Shown here piece after piece: positions 11,805 to 24,194 of a stretch of DNA of 64,000 nt. The first letter of the stretch is position 1; every line of letters begins with the position of its first letter. The notes under the pieces are model-generated. The model did no database searches and was not told the DNA's origin. It was given only the letters and a program-made list of their open reading frames with translations. This stretch comes from Loxodes magnus (lineage: Eukaryota; Ciliophora; Karyorelictea; Loxodida; Loxodidae): positions 1 through 64,000 of the forward strand of contig CAMPDV010001733.1 in NCBI GenBank assembly GCA_946699065.1, in the 5' to 3' direction. The position numbers were made by a program, and so were the translations under genes.

Positions 11805-14800
11805 TTTAATTTTTATAACTTACTTCAATAAATATTTAATTAAAATAACTCAATTAATTTTACTTACTTAATTTCATTACAATTAAACAAATTAATTATT
11901 TATTAAGCATACTTATAAATATCTTCTTAAACATTGATTTTTCTATTTTTGTCTTAAAGCAAGACAAGATATTAAACTAATAGTGTACAAGATTTTAAAA
12001 TTTTAATTATTTATATCTTTTTACTTTTAAATAAAAGGATAAATTATTATATCAAAAGTTTTATAACGAAGAATCTATATCCCTATTATAATAACTTTAA
12101 TATGCATCCATTAATTACAACTTATTTGTGCTTTAAATCAAAGACTTTTAATAAGAAAACCTTATTTCTTTAAAGACACTTTTAAATGATAAATAAAATA
12201 TTACATTTTTTTAAAGCTATTGTTATTAATTATAGTCTTTCTCTTACATTTAATCAAAAAAATTATTTATTTAAGTTTTTACTAATTAAAAAAATTAAAT
12301 AAAATAAGTTTCTTATTAATTAGTTTGAATAAATATTAAAAAACATCAAATTACTTAAAACAAAGTATTTTTAGAATTTATAAGATAAACTCTTTTATTT
12401 ATCCACTTTCTTACTACTATTTCATTAAAACTTTTTATTTATAAAGGTCTCTCTTATAATAATAAACTAATATAATTTATTACTTATAATGTTGATTCTA
12501 ATCAAAATATATAAATGTAATAAATATAAGTAGTAGAAAGTAAATATTTAAACTAACTAGGAATGGTGTATCACTAATTTTATCTTACAATTATTAAATA
12601 GTAATATTTAATTTTATTATAAAATAAGCTTTAATATGTTTAATTATGTCTATTTAATACTTAATATTTTATCCTTTTAGCTTTATTAGTTATTAATTAA
12701 TTTATCTTTAATTTATAAAGATATTAGATTAGTTATAATTAATACATTTAGATAACTTTCTATTTTTATAGCAAACTAATATTTATTATTTATGTTATTT
12801 TTGTAATTATCATTTCAAATTAATAATACCTAAATTATTCTAGATTACTTAAAGATAAAAACTTAATTCTATTATTCTATACAAATCTATATTATATTGC
12901 TAACACTATTAATACTCTCTTTATTAAAATAACTTGTTTGTTACTAAGAAAATTATAAGCTTTTTTAAGAAAGAAACATATTTTAATATATTCTACTATT
13001 ATTTTCTGAATTAATAGAAAGAGTAAACTTAACACAATATGTTTGTTTGTAATATGAGATAATATAAGTATTAGATTAGCTAATATAAGTTATTAAAACT
13101 AATCTAACAGATTATTATTTACTCTTAATACATTTTATTAGTCTACTATTATTCTATATCTTTCTGTTCCTAATCAACAATTCTACATGTTTTGCTTTAT
13201 AGCACATCATAATTTATTAATCTTAAACATTACAAAAGATTAAAACATAAAAAGATGATATAGATAGTTATAGAATTATTTGAAGCTGAAACATTAAAAT
13301 AAGCTAGATGTTTAGATTATTTATAATTTTCCTAATTTAAATTATATTTATATATTCCTTTTTATTAACTATCTTTAGTAATTAATTTTCGTTTGGAAAA
13401 CTGATAAAAAGATACATTTTGTAAAATATTTAGTCTTAATTTATCTAAGTTTATTTTAGTGAGCATAAGAGTATATTAAATTTAAAGTATTAATTATACT
13501 AGTTCTATAAAACATTTAGGTAATTATATGTACTAAAATAAATAGTAAAGAGAAAACATTATTCTTTTATATAATTAAATAAAGAAAAGCTAGCTTAAAT
13601 CTTCTATAGAGTCAATTATTTATTTATCTAAAATCCTCTATTTATCTTAAAATAAAGTGTTTAATATATTATAGCCTCCTTTACTAACTCATTTAGTAAT
13701 ATTAATTTCTAAAAACTTGAAAGAAAATTCCTTTTTACTTTAACTGTACTTGGAAATATTCTAAGTACTTTAACTATTTAAAGATATGTTTAATTAGAGA
13801 CTAATAAGAAATTTTCTTATCCTCTAGATAAAATATTTAATAAAGCTGTGATTGCATTTCTTATTAATGAAGAATAATATTTTAAATTAAAATAAGGAAA
13901 ATTAATATTTTTTCTTTATGTTTAATAAAAATTTAAAACAATTTATTATATAAAATCTATTAATATTTTATAAAAAACCAAAGTAAATGCAAAAACATTA
14001 ATTAAATATAATTTAAAAATATTAAGAAATTTATAATTATAAATGATATTATAAATAAATATTTAAATATTTTATTATTGTTTAGATAAAACATATAATA
14101 AATTATGTAATCTATATTTTAACCTTAGAAATGTAGTAAAATATTTTTAAAAGTTAAATGAAAAATTATAAGGAAAACTTAAGAAATTAAATTTTTCTAT
14201 AAAAAATGAATATAAAATTTACTAATTATTTAATTATACTATCACTTATATTAAATTATTTATAAATATTACTAAGAGAGAAAAAATATAAATTAATTAG
14301 TTAAAAAAAATTATAATTTAAAATTTTATATTTAACAATATTTGTGATAAAGATAAATATTAAAGAATAAAAATTTTATTAATCTAGCATCGATTGACTT
14401 TTTAAATAAAGAAATTCAACAAAAAAATAATTATTCTTAGAAACTTTCAATTTCAAAATATAAAAAATTAAAAACGTTAAAAATGTTAAAAAATTCTCTA
14501 AATCTCAGATTTTTATAATCAGCCTATTCGAAAATAGTTTATTTTTACTATTTTTCATCGATTATGGATATATATATGGTACAAGTACTAATTATTTTAC
14601 TAATCTAAAATTTTAACTTCTTCTTAAATGGAAACTTTTAAATATTTGAATAAATAAGTAAAAATTATTTAATTTTTTATTTTCTAATTCTTTTTCTAAA
14701 CTTAATATGAAATTCCGCTAAATGTTTTTAAAAATAATTTAATTTATATCAATATTAAGATTCTAACTTTAAATATTAAGTAAAGTAGCAAAATAAATTA

Positions 14801-16920
14801 AAATTTTGAATTAAAAAAATATTTATTTTTTAGTTTTATTGATTAAAATATGCCTATAAATAAAAAAATATGAAATTAGAACCATTTTTTATTAAAAGGA
14901 GAGTTAAAGATTGTCTAAGAACAATGAATAAATTAAATGAAATTAAACTTTTTGATAAATTTCTATTAATAAAATATAAATTATAGAAGTTTGAATATCA
15001 TTCTTGCTTATTTAAAATTTAATATTATTTTAATTTTTTAATTAAAATAAAAATTTCTGGTAATTAAATTTTATAAAACTTACTCATTTATAGTTATTAA
15101 TTATTAGTGAAAATATTATTATTATAATAGTATTTATAATTTATTTACGTATCTTATATTTATTATTTTTAAAGATTAAATTTCATAGAAAAATAATTAG
15201 TAATAATTAGTATTTAATAATTAATGCAATTGTACTAATTATAATTAAAATCAAAGTTTTCAAATTCTAGGTTTAACAGACTGGAAAATGCTATTTTTTT
15301 ACTTAAAATAGGTACATAAGGAAAAATTATTAATTTATAAAATAAATTATATCAATAGAGTATATATCCCTTCTTATTTTTAGTTTAAAATATCCCTTTC
15401 TATTAAATTTTATTTTTTAAACATTTTCGACGAAACTTATTATAAAAATCTATTTTGCAATCAATTAAAAACTCTATCAAGTTGATAAGTAATATTTATA
15501 CTTTTATCGAAGAGAATTTCTTTCTAACTATATTATAGCAAGTTGTTATCATACTTTCAAATATATATAAAATTAAAAATGTGAGACTAGAATTTTAAAG
15601 CCTTTGCATTGTAAAAAAATGTATTTATAGATAATAAATTTAAGCAAATAAATTATAAAGTAAATAAAGAAAATAATAGTCAATTTTACATCATGATCGG
15701 ATTCTTTTTATCTATTATAAAAATATTTAATTTCTTATTAAATATTAAATAATATATTTTTATATTTATATAATAGTTTTAATTAATTTTTCATATAACT
15801 TTAGTTTAGCAAAATCTTTATAAATTAAAAATAATTTAGATATCAAATTTAAAATATTTAATTAGTAAAATGATTAAAAATGTAATAAAAATATAATATT
15901 ATTTGAAGATATAATTATAAATAAAAGAAAGTATAAAATTTATGTATGTCATATAAAAAATATAATTAAACTTATTTAATATACTTAATAGCTTAACAAA
16001 TAATTTTCTTTATTTTTAAACATTTTAAGCATAGTTTTAAATAATTTTAAGTTGTATATAGAAATAAATGTTACTATTTTAATAATAATTATAAATCAAA
16101 TAGCTTAATTTATATAATTCTTTCAAACTATATTTAATAGCATTTTCATTTCTTATAATTTTTATTGTTTATGCATATTTATTTATAATTTTTATTATTA
16201 GATTCTAAATATTTTTAATAGTGAAATTTGATATTTAGTATTTAATTGTTTCAATACATTTTTCTTCGTTATAATTTTATTATTAAATTGTGTCATTTAT
16301 TATATTTATCGTAATCTTTTAGATTAAATATTATCTTATATTTGTTAAATTCTTGTCATAATAACTTATTGATATCGTAATTAAATTACTTAAAATTTAA
16401 GCTCCAATTAATTTAATTCTAGTGAATATCTTCCAATAAATTAAGTTTCTTCACTAATAAATTAAATTAATCTATTTTTTCTATATTTTTAAATTATGTT
16501 ATTTCAAATTGTCATATTCTATTAAAAAATTACGCTGATGTTTAATAAAGTTAGAAAAGTTATTTTTTGCTCATTTTTTCACTTAAATTTTTTTATATCA
16601 AGAAAAATTTGACTAAAATCTTATTTATCACAGTATCAGATCAAGGTTTTTTTCTCAACTAGAATCGAATGATTAAGTTTTAATGAAATTCATAGTTTAT
16701 TTAATAGTACTATTTTAATTTTTCATTTGTATTACCGATATCCTTTTTTATATAAAAGCTTCTAACTTTTGGAGTAAAATAAAATCTTTGGAATTAATGA
16801 GGAGAAAACACATACTTAAAATTAAATTATTTGATACTATAAAGTTTTAGATAAAAAAACAAATATTAAGTTTTATAATAATTATTATATAAAATTGTTT
16901 CTCTATTATTAAGGAGTCTT
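11805..16920. other. A+T-rich upstream region of WD40 copy A
   Basis: About 4 kb (to about 15.9 kb) is conserved upstream of copies B and D, and shorter pieces upstream of C and E, so it travels with the gene and should hold its promoter. The first 20-30 bp upstream of the ATG are nearly identical in all copies. No open frame resembling a protein and no RNA gene was found. Segment 12385-12959 is missing from copy B (see separate entry). 15900-16920 looks unit-specific and empty. Confidence 0.55.
12385..12959. other. 575 bp segment present in copy A but absent in copy B, bounded by TTATAAG
   Basis: TTATAAG stands at 12378-12384 and 12953-12959; in copy B the flanks are joined through a single TTATAAG at 33568-33574. 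Related sequence is present upstream of copies C, D and E, so the likeliest event is loss in B. A precise loss between short direct repeats resembles either microhomology deletion or excision of an internal eliminated sequence. No inverted termini seen. Confidence 0.55.
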
Positions 16921-16926
16921 ACCCTC

Positions 16927-17760
16927 TCAAAAGTACAGCGCTTCAAGCTTTTCGCTGTTCGTTACATTTTTTTGGGCAACTTTATGATTTCGCGTTCCCA
17001 TCTGCGATTTTTTAGATAGTTTTGCCTTCTACATTCCTGTCGGGCTTGGTAATAACTCCATATTCTTCCTCTTGTTCATACTTCTATTCTCGCGCAAAAA
17101 ATCTTGTTCAGCCTAATTGCTTCTGTTTGCTTTGCTTATCACAAATTCCTTTGTTTCTATTGAAACTTCTTACAGTTCTGATATAGCTTTTATTGATTTT
17201 AGCAACGAAAGTATCTCTTCTTGATCGGAATTAGTCTCATTTGAGGTTAAGCTTAGGGTTTGACGAATATTGAGATCGATCCAGTATTTAGCTATTTCAT
17301 TCTTGATTCTTTTAGGAGTTGAATTTCCTATTCTTATTTCACTACTTAATCCCTCAGCTAAGTTGTGTTTTTATCCTAATGGTGTTGATGTCCAAGAACG
17401 CATCCATTTACGTTCATATTAATCTATACGATCCCCATCCATTTAATTCTTTTCTTTGTGGCTTGAAAATTGGTTTTTTGTTCTAGTATTTTAACTTTTA
17501 AGCCTCTTCATTGAAGTTCACCACCCTTAATGCAAACTACGCTACATCAAATTGCTCAGAGTTAAAGCCAAAAGATCGTTCCTAGTCACGCAATACCATC
17601 TCCTACTGCCTTCGAGGCCTCTCTTCCGTGTTTGGAGTTTATCAAGTTTGTTTCTGTCGTTTACACGGCTTTGGAAGTTGTTAGGTCTATTATTAGTATT
17701 TTTTGCTGATAAAAAGGTTTATCTAATTAAAGAAAAGACGTGAGGTTAGAAGAATGGCAT
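16927..17760 (-). CDS. Unknown basic protein, 277 residues
   Basis: Open in the reassigned code from ATG at 17760 (MPFFQPHVFS) to TGA at 16927-16929, exactly 278 codons with many in-frame TAA/TAG glutamines. It lies in a patch visibly richer in G+C than its surroundings, which supports real coding. The N-terminal third is Arg/Asn/Lys-rich; the middle (from about MKRLKSQN, ATG at 17511) contains DRIDQYERKWMRSW and KRIKNEIAKYW, followed by a probable coiled coil (EEILSLLKSIKAISELQEVS) and a Lys-rich tail ending EKLEALYF. ATG 17511 is a possible alternative start; one tryptophan pair near it (GWWTS) uses a TGA. I do not recognise a family. The neighbours on the same strand are coiled-coil ORF1-like frames, so it may also belong to a retroelement, but this is inference. 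Confidence 0.5.
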
Positions 17761-18234
17761 CTTGCTTCCTCTCTTCCTTTTTTTTCTTTTGAAGAGGAGG
17801 CAAAGAAGCCCTATCGGATGTTTGACATTTTTTTTTAATTACATATAAATTGTTGTAATTTATAATTATCCAAGCTAGAAAAAACTTAAAATTTTATAAA
17901 GTTAATAATTTAAAATAATTTAATTATTATATTTAACCTTTTTAAATAAAATCTAGTTTTCAAATAAGCTTACTAAATATTATTGCTTTTAAGAAAGCAT
18001 CTTAAACATTTTATTTTAAGTTTTGAAAATTAAATTTTATTTTAAATTAAATTATTAAATTAAATATGTTAAAGTAAATAATCTTAATTAGTTTTAGCTT
18101 TTAATATTGCTTCAATAAGAGCTTGCAGAATTATTAGAATATAAATATTTAAAGGTAGTTTAATTAAAAGTGTTTTTAAAGTTTCTATCTATATAAAGGA
18201 CAAAAACTCAAATTCTATAGATATATTTCTCATT

Positions 18235-19560
18235 TCAAATGATGTGGATCACCATGCAAAGTAGCCCCCTAAATTTATGAGAATGATGAAAAACATATAA
18301 GATATCCTGCCTCGTCTTCTATTTGCTACTATATTCTTTCTTTTTCTTGTCAAAAATACATACTTTTTGAATAGCTTTTACTGAAGGAATAGACTCGATT
18401 TCCTCTTATGTTTCCTCTTATATTTCTTCCTGCTTTTCTTCACTTTCTTCTACTTATTTTATTTATACATCCTGATTTGTTCTTATAGTTTATCCTAATT
18501 ACATTGCTATAAGACTTGCTTATTGTTTACCTGATTTTCTTCTTTTTCTCCAATTCATATCGTAATTGTTAAGCTTGAAAGTTTTTTCTTGAAAACCTCA
18601 TATACTGCGCTATTTTAAGAAACTGTTCTTGCAATTATAAATAAAATAAATTTTATTCCTAAAGGTGGCGTAGGTTTTTCTTCTTTACAACCATCTAATT
18701 TTCTCTTATATAACTTGAGCATTTTCTTCAGTTCAATCTTTTGCTATACCGAAAATAATATTTTTTTATTATTTGCTATTTTAAGATGTATAAATTTGAT
18801 TTGAAAAGGGAGATCTTAAGATTTGATAAATATTTAACATTTATTTAGTTTTATTTACTTTTTCTTATTCAGTTTATTAAGTACTAAGAACATTTTAAGT
18901 ATTTTAGTGTATTTTTTAGTGGGAGCATTTTATTATACTAATCTAAGCATCTACTCTCCTGTTCAAACAGCACATCTTTTAAACTTACTAGCTCCTAGAA
19001 TAAATTCGGCAACTCCTGCTTCACTTAAGGAGCTTTTCCCACTTAGATAGATTGCTAAACATAGAATAGTAATTCCATTCAAATTTTTACAATTTTACCT
19101 TACTAAAAATTAATTCTTCTAAGTAACATATATACTAGACATTCTTCATGGTCTCTAAAATACTGTTCTGAAGCAATCTAATACAAAATTTCAACTTATT
19201 TTCGTATTTTGCATTGAACTTCATGCTTTTTTTTGTAAATATTCAATCAGTTAATCTCTTTCAAATATGCATTATTAATTATACTGAAAGGTAATAACCC
19301 TAAAGCACCTAGCTAATTTACACGCTTCATCCAGACTCAATTATTTGTTCTACAATACAAACAGGTACAATTCCCATTTGTAATGTTACGTCTGTTTCTG
19401 GTAATTAAAAAACGAGCACTAAATACACATAACTTCAGTTTTGCCATCATGAGTTTTAAAGGTGTGATTAAGCATTTCAAATCCTACATTTTATCTCAAT
19501 AAATTTTATCTCTCTGCAGCTCACTAAGTATGAGATGGTATTTAATAATTAATTATTGGA
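18235..19560 (-). CDS. Coding-like region, gene structure unresolved
   Basis: The 3' part reads well: an acidic stretch rich in EEIQEETQEE followed by a basic end (FDKKKKEYSSKQKTRQD ... CMVIHII) closing at TGA 18235-18237; an ATG at 18840 in that frame would give 201 residues. Upstream, to about 19560, the minus strand shows several protein-like pieces in different frames, including a Cys pair in EVMCIQC (near 19438-19460), RDHEECLVYMLLRR (near 19140-19180) and CLAIYLSGKSSLSE (near 19020-19060). The parts could be exons separated by tiny introns or a frame-shifted pseudogene. A loose resemblance to a cyclin/TFIIB-type helical repeat was noted but is not strong enough to call. Confidence 0.35.
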
Positions 19561-20980
19561 GACAGGCAATCTTAATAAGATATAAAAAGTACGGGGACTG
19601 TAAATTTAATGGCAATAAAAAGTGTTAATTAATATATAATAGATTTTTAGAATATTTATACTACCGAAGACGCGGTATGGGTCAGAAGTAATTCCTTGAA
19701 CTATTCTTCAGAGATAAAAAATAAAATGATATAATCACTAGCTAAAGAAAAGTAGCAAGATGTGCTTTAAAAAAGTCTTAATTCTACTTTTAATGAATCT
19801 TAGTTTATTGTCTTGAATTGGTTATTCTTTTTAAAATTACATTGCAATATATTATTTCAAATTCTATATAAAACTTTACACTTAATCTTAAACGGATCAC
19901 AACTCTGATGTAGCATTTCTTTTTAACAAAGAACAGTAACCTTAAATATTTAAAGAATTTAAATAAATGACTTAACATTTTCAAATAGAACTTTAAGATG
20001 CTAGTAGTAGCAAATAATTTTAAATAAAGATTTAAATAAAATAGAATAAAATTTTATTCAGATGTAATAGGAAGGTTGAGTGCGATGCCTACTTCACACT
20101 TTTATTTTTAAGATTAAGATAATACATTGATTAAAGAAAATTTCCAACTTATACTTACACAATATTAAACAAAATAATGATTAGAGAAATAGTATCAATT
20201 TTAAAATTAATGACCTTTAGTTACAATTTTTAGTATTATTTGAAATATAGAACTATTAAATAAAACACTCTGAAATTTACATTTAAGGAGAATAAGAAAC
20301 CTATTAACATAGTTCTTAATGTGACGCTCTGCAAGATTTAATGGAAGAATTTCAAGACTTGAAAATTTATGATTTACTTAAACTTATAACTTACAAAAAA
20401 ATTAAATTAATCCTAACTTCCATACTCTAAGATGACTTTAAAAAATTGGCTACAGAATTAAATACTTTTATTCGAAATTGCTTCATAGAAGAATTTAAAT
20501 TTTAGAGTAAAAAAACGAACAAGTGGAAGAGTTAATGGAATAATTTGACTAGTGAGCAAGTGCAGAAGAAAATGATTAAAGAAAATTAATTCAAGATTAT
20601 TGAGATGGAAATTGTAGAACATTTTTTATTATCTATATGAAATATGGTAAACATATATAAATTTTAATTATTATATATTTTAATCAATATAAGTCAAAAA
20701 AATAACCATTTTAATTTTTAACTTATTTTTTAAATTATATATCAAAAAAAATTTAATTTAACTTAAATTAAATTAGAATTATAATTGAAAATATTAATAA
20801 AGTTAAGGCTTTAAAAATGAAAGCTAATGTTTTCATAATTAAATAATTTTTAAATTTAATTAGTAATTAGTTATCATTTTCATATTATATCAAGATTGAA
20901 AATGCTTTGCAAGTACATCAATTTTTTGCTTAATTAAATTAAAATGCTGCAAAAATTTTAATTAATTATAAATAATAAAA
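19561..20980. other. A+T-rich stretch, nothing identified
   Basis: No family, RNA gene or unit repeat recognised. All three minus-strand frames are largely open because only TGA can stop translation in this code, so openness alone is not evidence of a gene here. Confidence 0.4.
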
Positions 20981-20989
20981 ATAAAAGTT

Positions 20990-21522
20990 TAGGCTTAAAT
21001 CTTGAGTTATTTTCACCTTCAATTATCATTTGATTATTCTTTTATTCTTTCAAATCCATTTAAAGCTGTAATTTTTACTTATTTTCTTCTATTTTTTCTA
21101 ATTTGCTAATCAGTTCTTTCTGCTTCTATTGTTAGTTTTGAGATTAACTGTTCTAGTCTTGTGATATATTTCAAAATGCGTTAAGGTCTCTTTCTTAGGT
21201 CACGAGTCTATATTCTATTTCCTGTGCAAGTTCAAATTTTACATTATTTCTCATTGTCTTTCTTCAACTTTTTTACCTCTTCCTGGAGATCTAGCACCAC
21301 TTTAATCAGCTAATCATAACTTATTTACTATTATGTGATGAGATTCTAGACTTCCGGGCGCATAATATTCTTAGCCTATTTCCTAGGCTTTTCTTCAAAG
21401 GTGGGAGATTCATCCTGATTGATGTTTTTTTTGTTACTCTTTTCCTGGTCCTAGCCTTTCCAGGACGCCGTTAACTTCTACTTTTTAGGCGCCGCGAAGG
21501 ATCCTGGTTTGAATATTGACAT
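20990..21522 (-). CDS. Coiled-coil ORF1-like retroelement protein
   Basis: ATG at 21522 (MSIFKPGSFAAPKKQK), a basic disordered N-terminus, then two coiled-coil stretches (LIKVVLDLQEEVKKLKKDNEK and, lower down, KELISKLEKIEENKQKLQLQ). Between them is the signature YRLVTQERDLNAFWNIS, whose Trp is TGA; the ORF1-like insertion at 60700 has EDRLIKQEREMDAYWNI with TGA at the same place, so the two proteins are homologous. ORF1 proteins of LINEs typically are basic coiled-coil RNA-binding trimers; that role here is inference. The two coiled coils are in different frames, joined by a +1 shift at AAA-TAA-T (about 21245-21252). Either a one-base error or mutation, or a real frameshift. The end is uncertain: the protein-like sequence fades near 20990 and the next in-frame TGA is further on. 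Confidence 0.6.
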
Positions 21523-21639
21523 ATTTAAAAAAAAAATTTAAAAGATAATAATTTTAAAGATAAAATGCAAGATAAACTTTAGAATTTATAATTAATTAAT
21601 TAATTATAAAATAAATGTAAAAAAGAGTTTACCATACTT

Positions 21640-22336
21640 TGGGATTTAAATCAGGCACTTGCTGCCATTTTCTTAACGAGGATGGATACCGCGACCTTCT
21701 TGATTAAGTGGTAGGTAACCAAGGTTGATTCTCAGTCTATCCAGCAAATATTTTTCTCTTGTAAATTCCACTTGATGTAATTCAAAGTTTGTTCATTTAA
21801 TTTCATGTTATGTTTTGTTCTTTTTCGTTCAGTTTTTTTCAGGTTATACATTTCCTTAATAAACGAAATCTTGATTTGCAGTATCAACATAGTTTAAGTT
21901 CTTATCTTGATTAAGTTTTATAAATATCTTGTTTTCTATCTTTTCTAATCTTTTTATTTATTCTGATCTTAAATTTCGATTTATGAGATTTCTTCTTTTT
22001 TATTTAAGTTTGAGTTTTTTCTAATTCCATTATTTGATTATTGGGTAAGTTTGATTAAGATTATCTTCATAATTATTCTTCTGTTATTAATTGATTTTAT
22101 ATTAGTTATTTTCTTAAGATTGTTAATTCATTATCCTAAAAATCCATATTACTCATAAGTTCTCTTATTTATATGCTTTGATTATAAATAGTTTCTTCGT
22201 ATTGGGAAATTTATTTTTTCATTTGTTCGACTTAATTTTAGAGTTTTTAATATGGGTCATTTTTTTATTCTTCTACTAATTACATTCCAACCATCACTTT
22301 ACCTTTGGAAGAAGAACTAGATTCTGATGTAGTCAT
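21640..22336 (-). CDS. Coiled-coil protein, probably retroelement ORF1-like, with a frameshift
   Basis: ATG at 22336 (MTTSESSSSSKGKV). A Ser-rich start is followed by a long coiled coil (KLQNQVEQMKKQISQYEETI, then IRELMSNMDFQDNELTILRK), full of TAA/TAG glutamines. Near 21960-21990 the protein-like reading moves to another frame across an A-run and goes on with EQIKRLEKIENKIF, NYVDTANQDFVYQGN and RINLGYLPLNQEGRG, reaching about 21650. Raised G+C compared with flanks. The gene sits about 120 bp upstream of the ORF1-like frame at 21522 on the same strand, with similar composition and coiled-coil character, so both may derive from related retroelements. No enzyme domain seen. Confidence 0.5.
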
Positions 22337-22439
22337 CTACTTTTATTTTTCTTTGCCCGCCTTTCTTTTGGCTTTTCTATTTTAGTTTCTAGAAAGGCGA
22401 ATCGACTATTCCGTTTTTTACTGCGCAATTTTCCATTTT

Positions 22440-23700
22440 TTTAATATTACTTTAAATTTTATAATAAATAAAATTAAAAAAGTAAAATTTCATTCAATTA
22501 ACAGATAATCCTAATTTTTTAAATTTAGATCCTCTTAAAATAAAATAGATAAAAAGATATTTTAACTAATGCTATAATCTAAAAATATTAGAAGTAAAAA
22601 TGAGTGAAATCTTAAAGGATTCTTTAGTAATAATATTTCTTGATAATTGTTAGTAAAGAGAAAGAAAGTCATAAATTTTAAGATTCTTTATTAAATTTAT
22701 GAAGAAAATATTAAAATTCAGTCCTAAAATGAATTATAATTTAAACATATTTAACTACAAATTTATATGAATTTTACATATTTTAAAAAAGCTAAGTTCT
22801 TATATAAATTAAAGAACTATTTCTAAAATAAAATAAATACTTTTATATTTATTAAAGAATTAAAAAACTTCTAAAATGTGTAAGACAATTACAAATAAAC
22901 CTTTCTTAAAAAAAGTTTAGCGTTTAGAAAATTATAAATAAATATACAATTACTAAACATTTAAACTAAAAATTACATAAATATTCTTATTTTTAGCAAA
23001 TTTTGACTTTAAATTCTAAAATTAAAAGGTTATCTTAATTTAATAAATTGAGCGATAAAGATATCTAAAACTTAATAAATTCTAATAGAAAAAAGTTGAA
23101 CCTAAAAGAGATAATATTTATATGATATTAATGAATCTATTAAGCAAAAAATAATTTCTAAAGTTTTATTATTATTAAATAATTAATTCTTATGCTACAT
23201 AATTATTTGATTTAGTATAAACTAGCTAAAATGTAATAAAAATATAATATAAAATTAGTTGTTTAAGTTTAATAAATAAAATAGATTTAAAATACTTTGA
23301 TTAATATATAGCTAAATATTCTAAAAGGGATTGCTTGATTATGAAAGTTTTAAATTAGGCTTTTTAATAAATTGAATATGATTTAGTGATAATTTTTGAA
23401 TATTTAAAGTAAATTAGGATTATTTAATAAATGATAATTGAATTTTGATTAAAAAGGATAAAATGATTAGTTAGTATTTTGACTTAAAGTAGTTAATGAA
23501 TAATAGACTAATGATTTAATGATTATATTGATTTTGAATAATAATGTTTATAGTTTTAAAATATTAGTAGTATAATCCCTTATAATGCTTTTATATTTTT
23601 GATGACTAATTTAAATTAATCTTTTTTGATAAAATAATAATTTAATTAATTAATTTTATTATTTTTAAATTAAATATACTAATTATTTATTTATCAATTC
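22440..23700. other. A+T-rich stretch, nothing identified
   Basis: No recognisable gene, RNA or unit-derived repeat; very high A+T with few G or C residues. Confidence 0.4.
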
Positions 23701-23759
23701 ATAGTCATTTAACATTATTTAAATAACATTTAACTATATCAACAGTAACTATCAAAACT

Positions 23760-24194
23760 ACTATTACTATATCAAATATACTATTTACATATTTTTACTA
23801 ACAAACCTAAATAACTCATTTCAAATTACTTCTTATTCCTTAATTCTTTAATAACTTATATAATATCTATTTATTATTTAGCATACAAATATTACATTCT
23901 ATTATTATAACAAAAACTATAACCTATTTTACTTCTACTAAATCCAAACCCATACCTAGTTATTAAGTAATTAAAAACTAAATTATTACCATTTACTTTA
24001 TTCCTATTAGTACCAAACCTGTACTCTAATTATTTCTATTTCTCAAATAAGAAAAAGAAGCAATAGTTATAAGGGTACTTCTATAATTAAAATTTAGAAA
24101 TTTAAAATGCTTGCTTTAAAGTTTCCTCCTTAATTGATTGTTACTTTAATTATTGCTTTACTATAATGTAACATACTATTATTTCCTAAATCAG
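23760..24194. repeat. Repeat shared with 59570-60002
   Basis: C-rich/A+T stretch beginning ACTATATCAAATATACTATT and containing TACTAACAAACCTAAATAAC; a near-identical copy at 59570-60002 precedes the shared helical block there too. It therefore marks the original left junction of the block in units 2 and 4. No gene seen. Confidence 0.6.

Noticed and set aside
19000-19500. Cyclin or TFIIB-like gene on the minus strand
   Set aside because: Short stretches look reminiscent of a helical cyclin fold, but they are in different frames and no continuous domain could be traced.
21640-21760. tRNA-like segment with an acceptor-like pairing (GGATGGA with TCTATCC)
   Set aside because: Only about 63 nt between the ends, no D-arm or T-arm stems and no B-box; the minus strand here reads as the C-terminal part of a coiled-coil protein.
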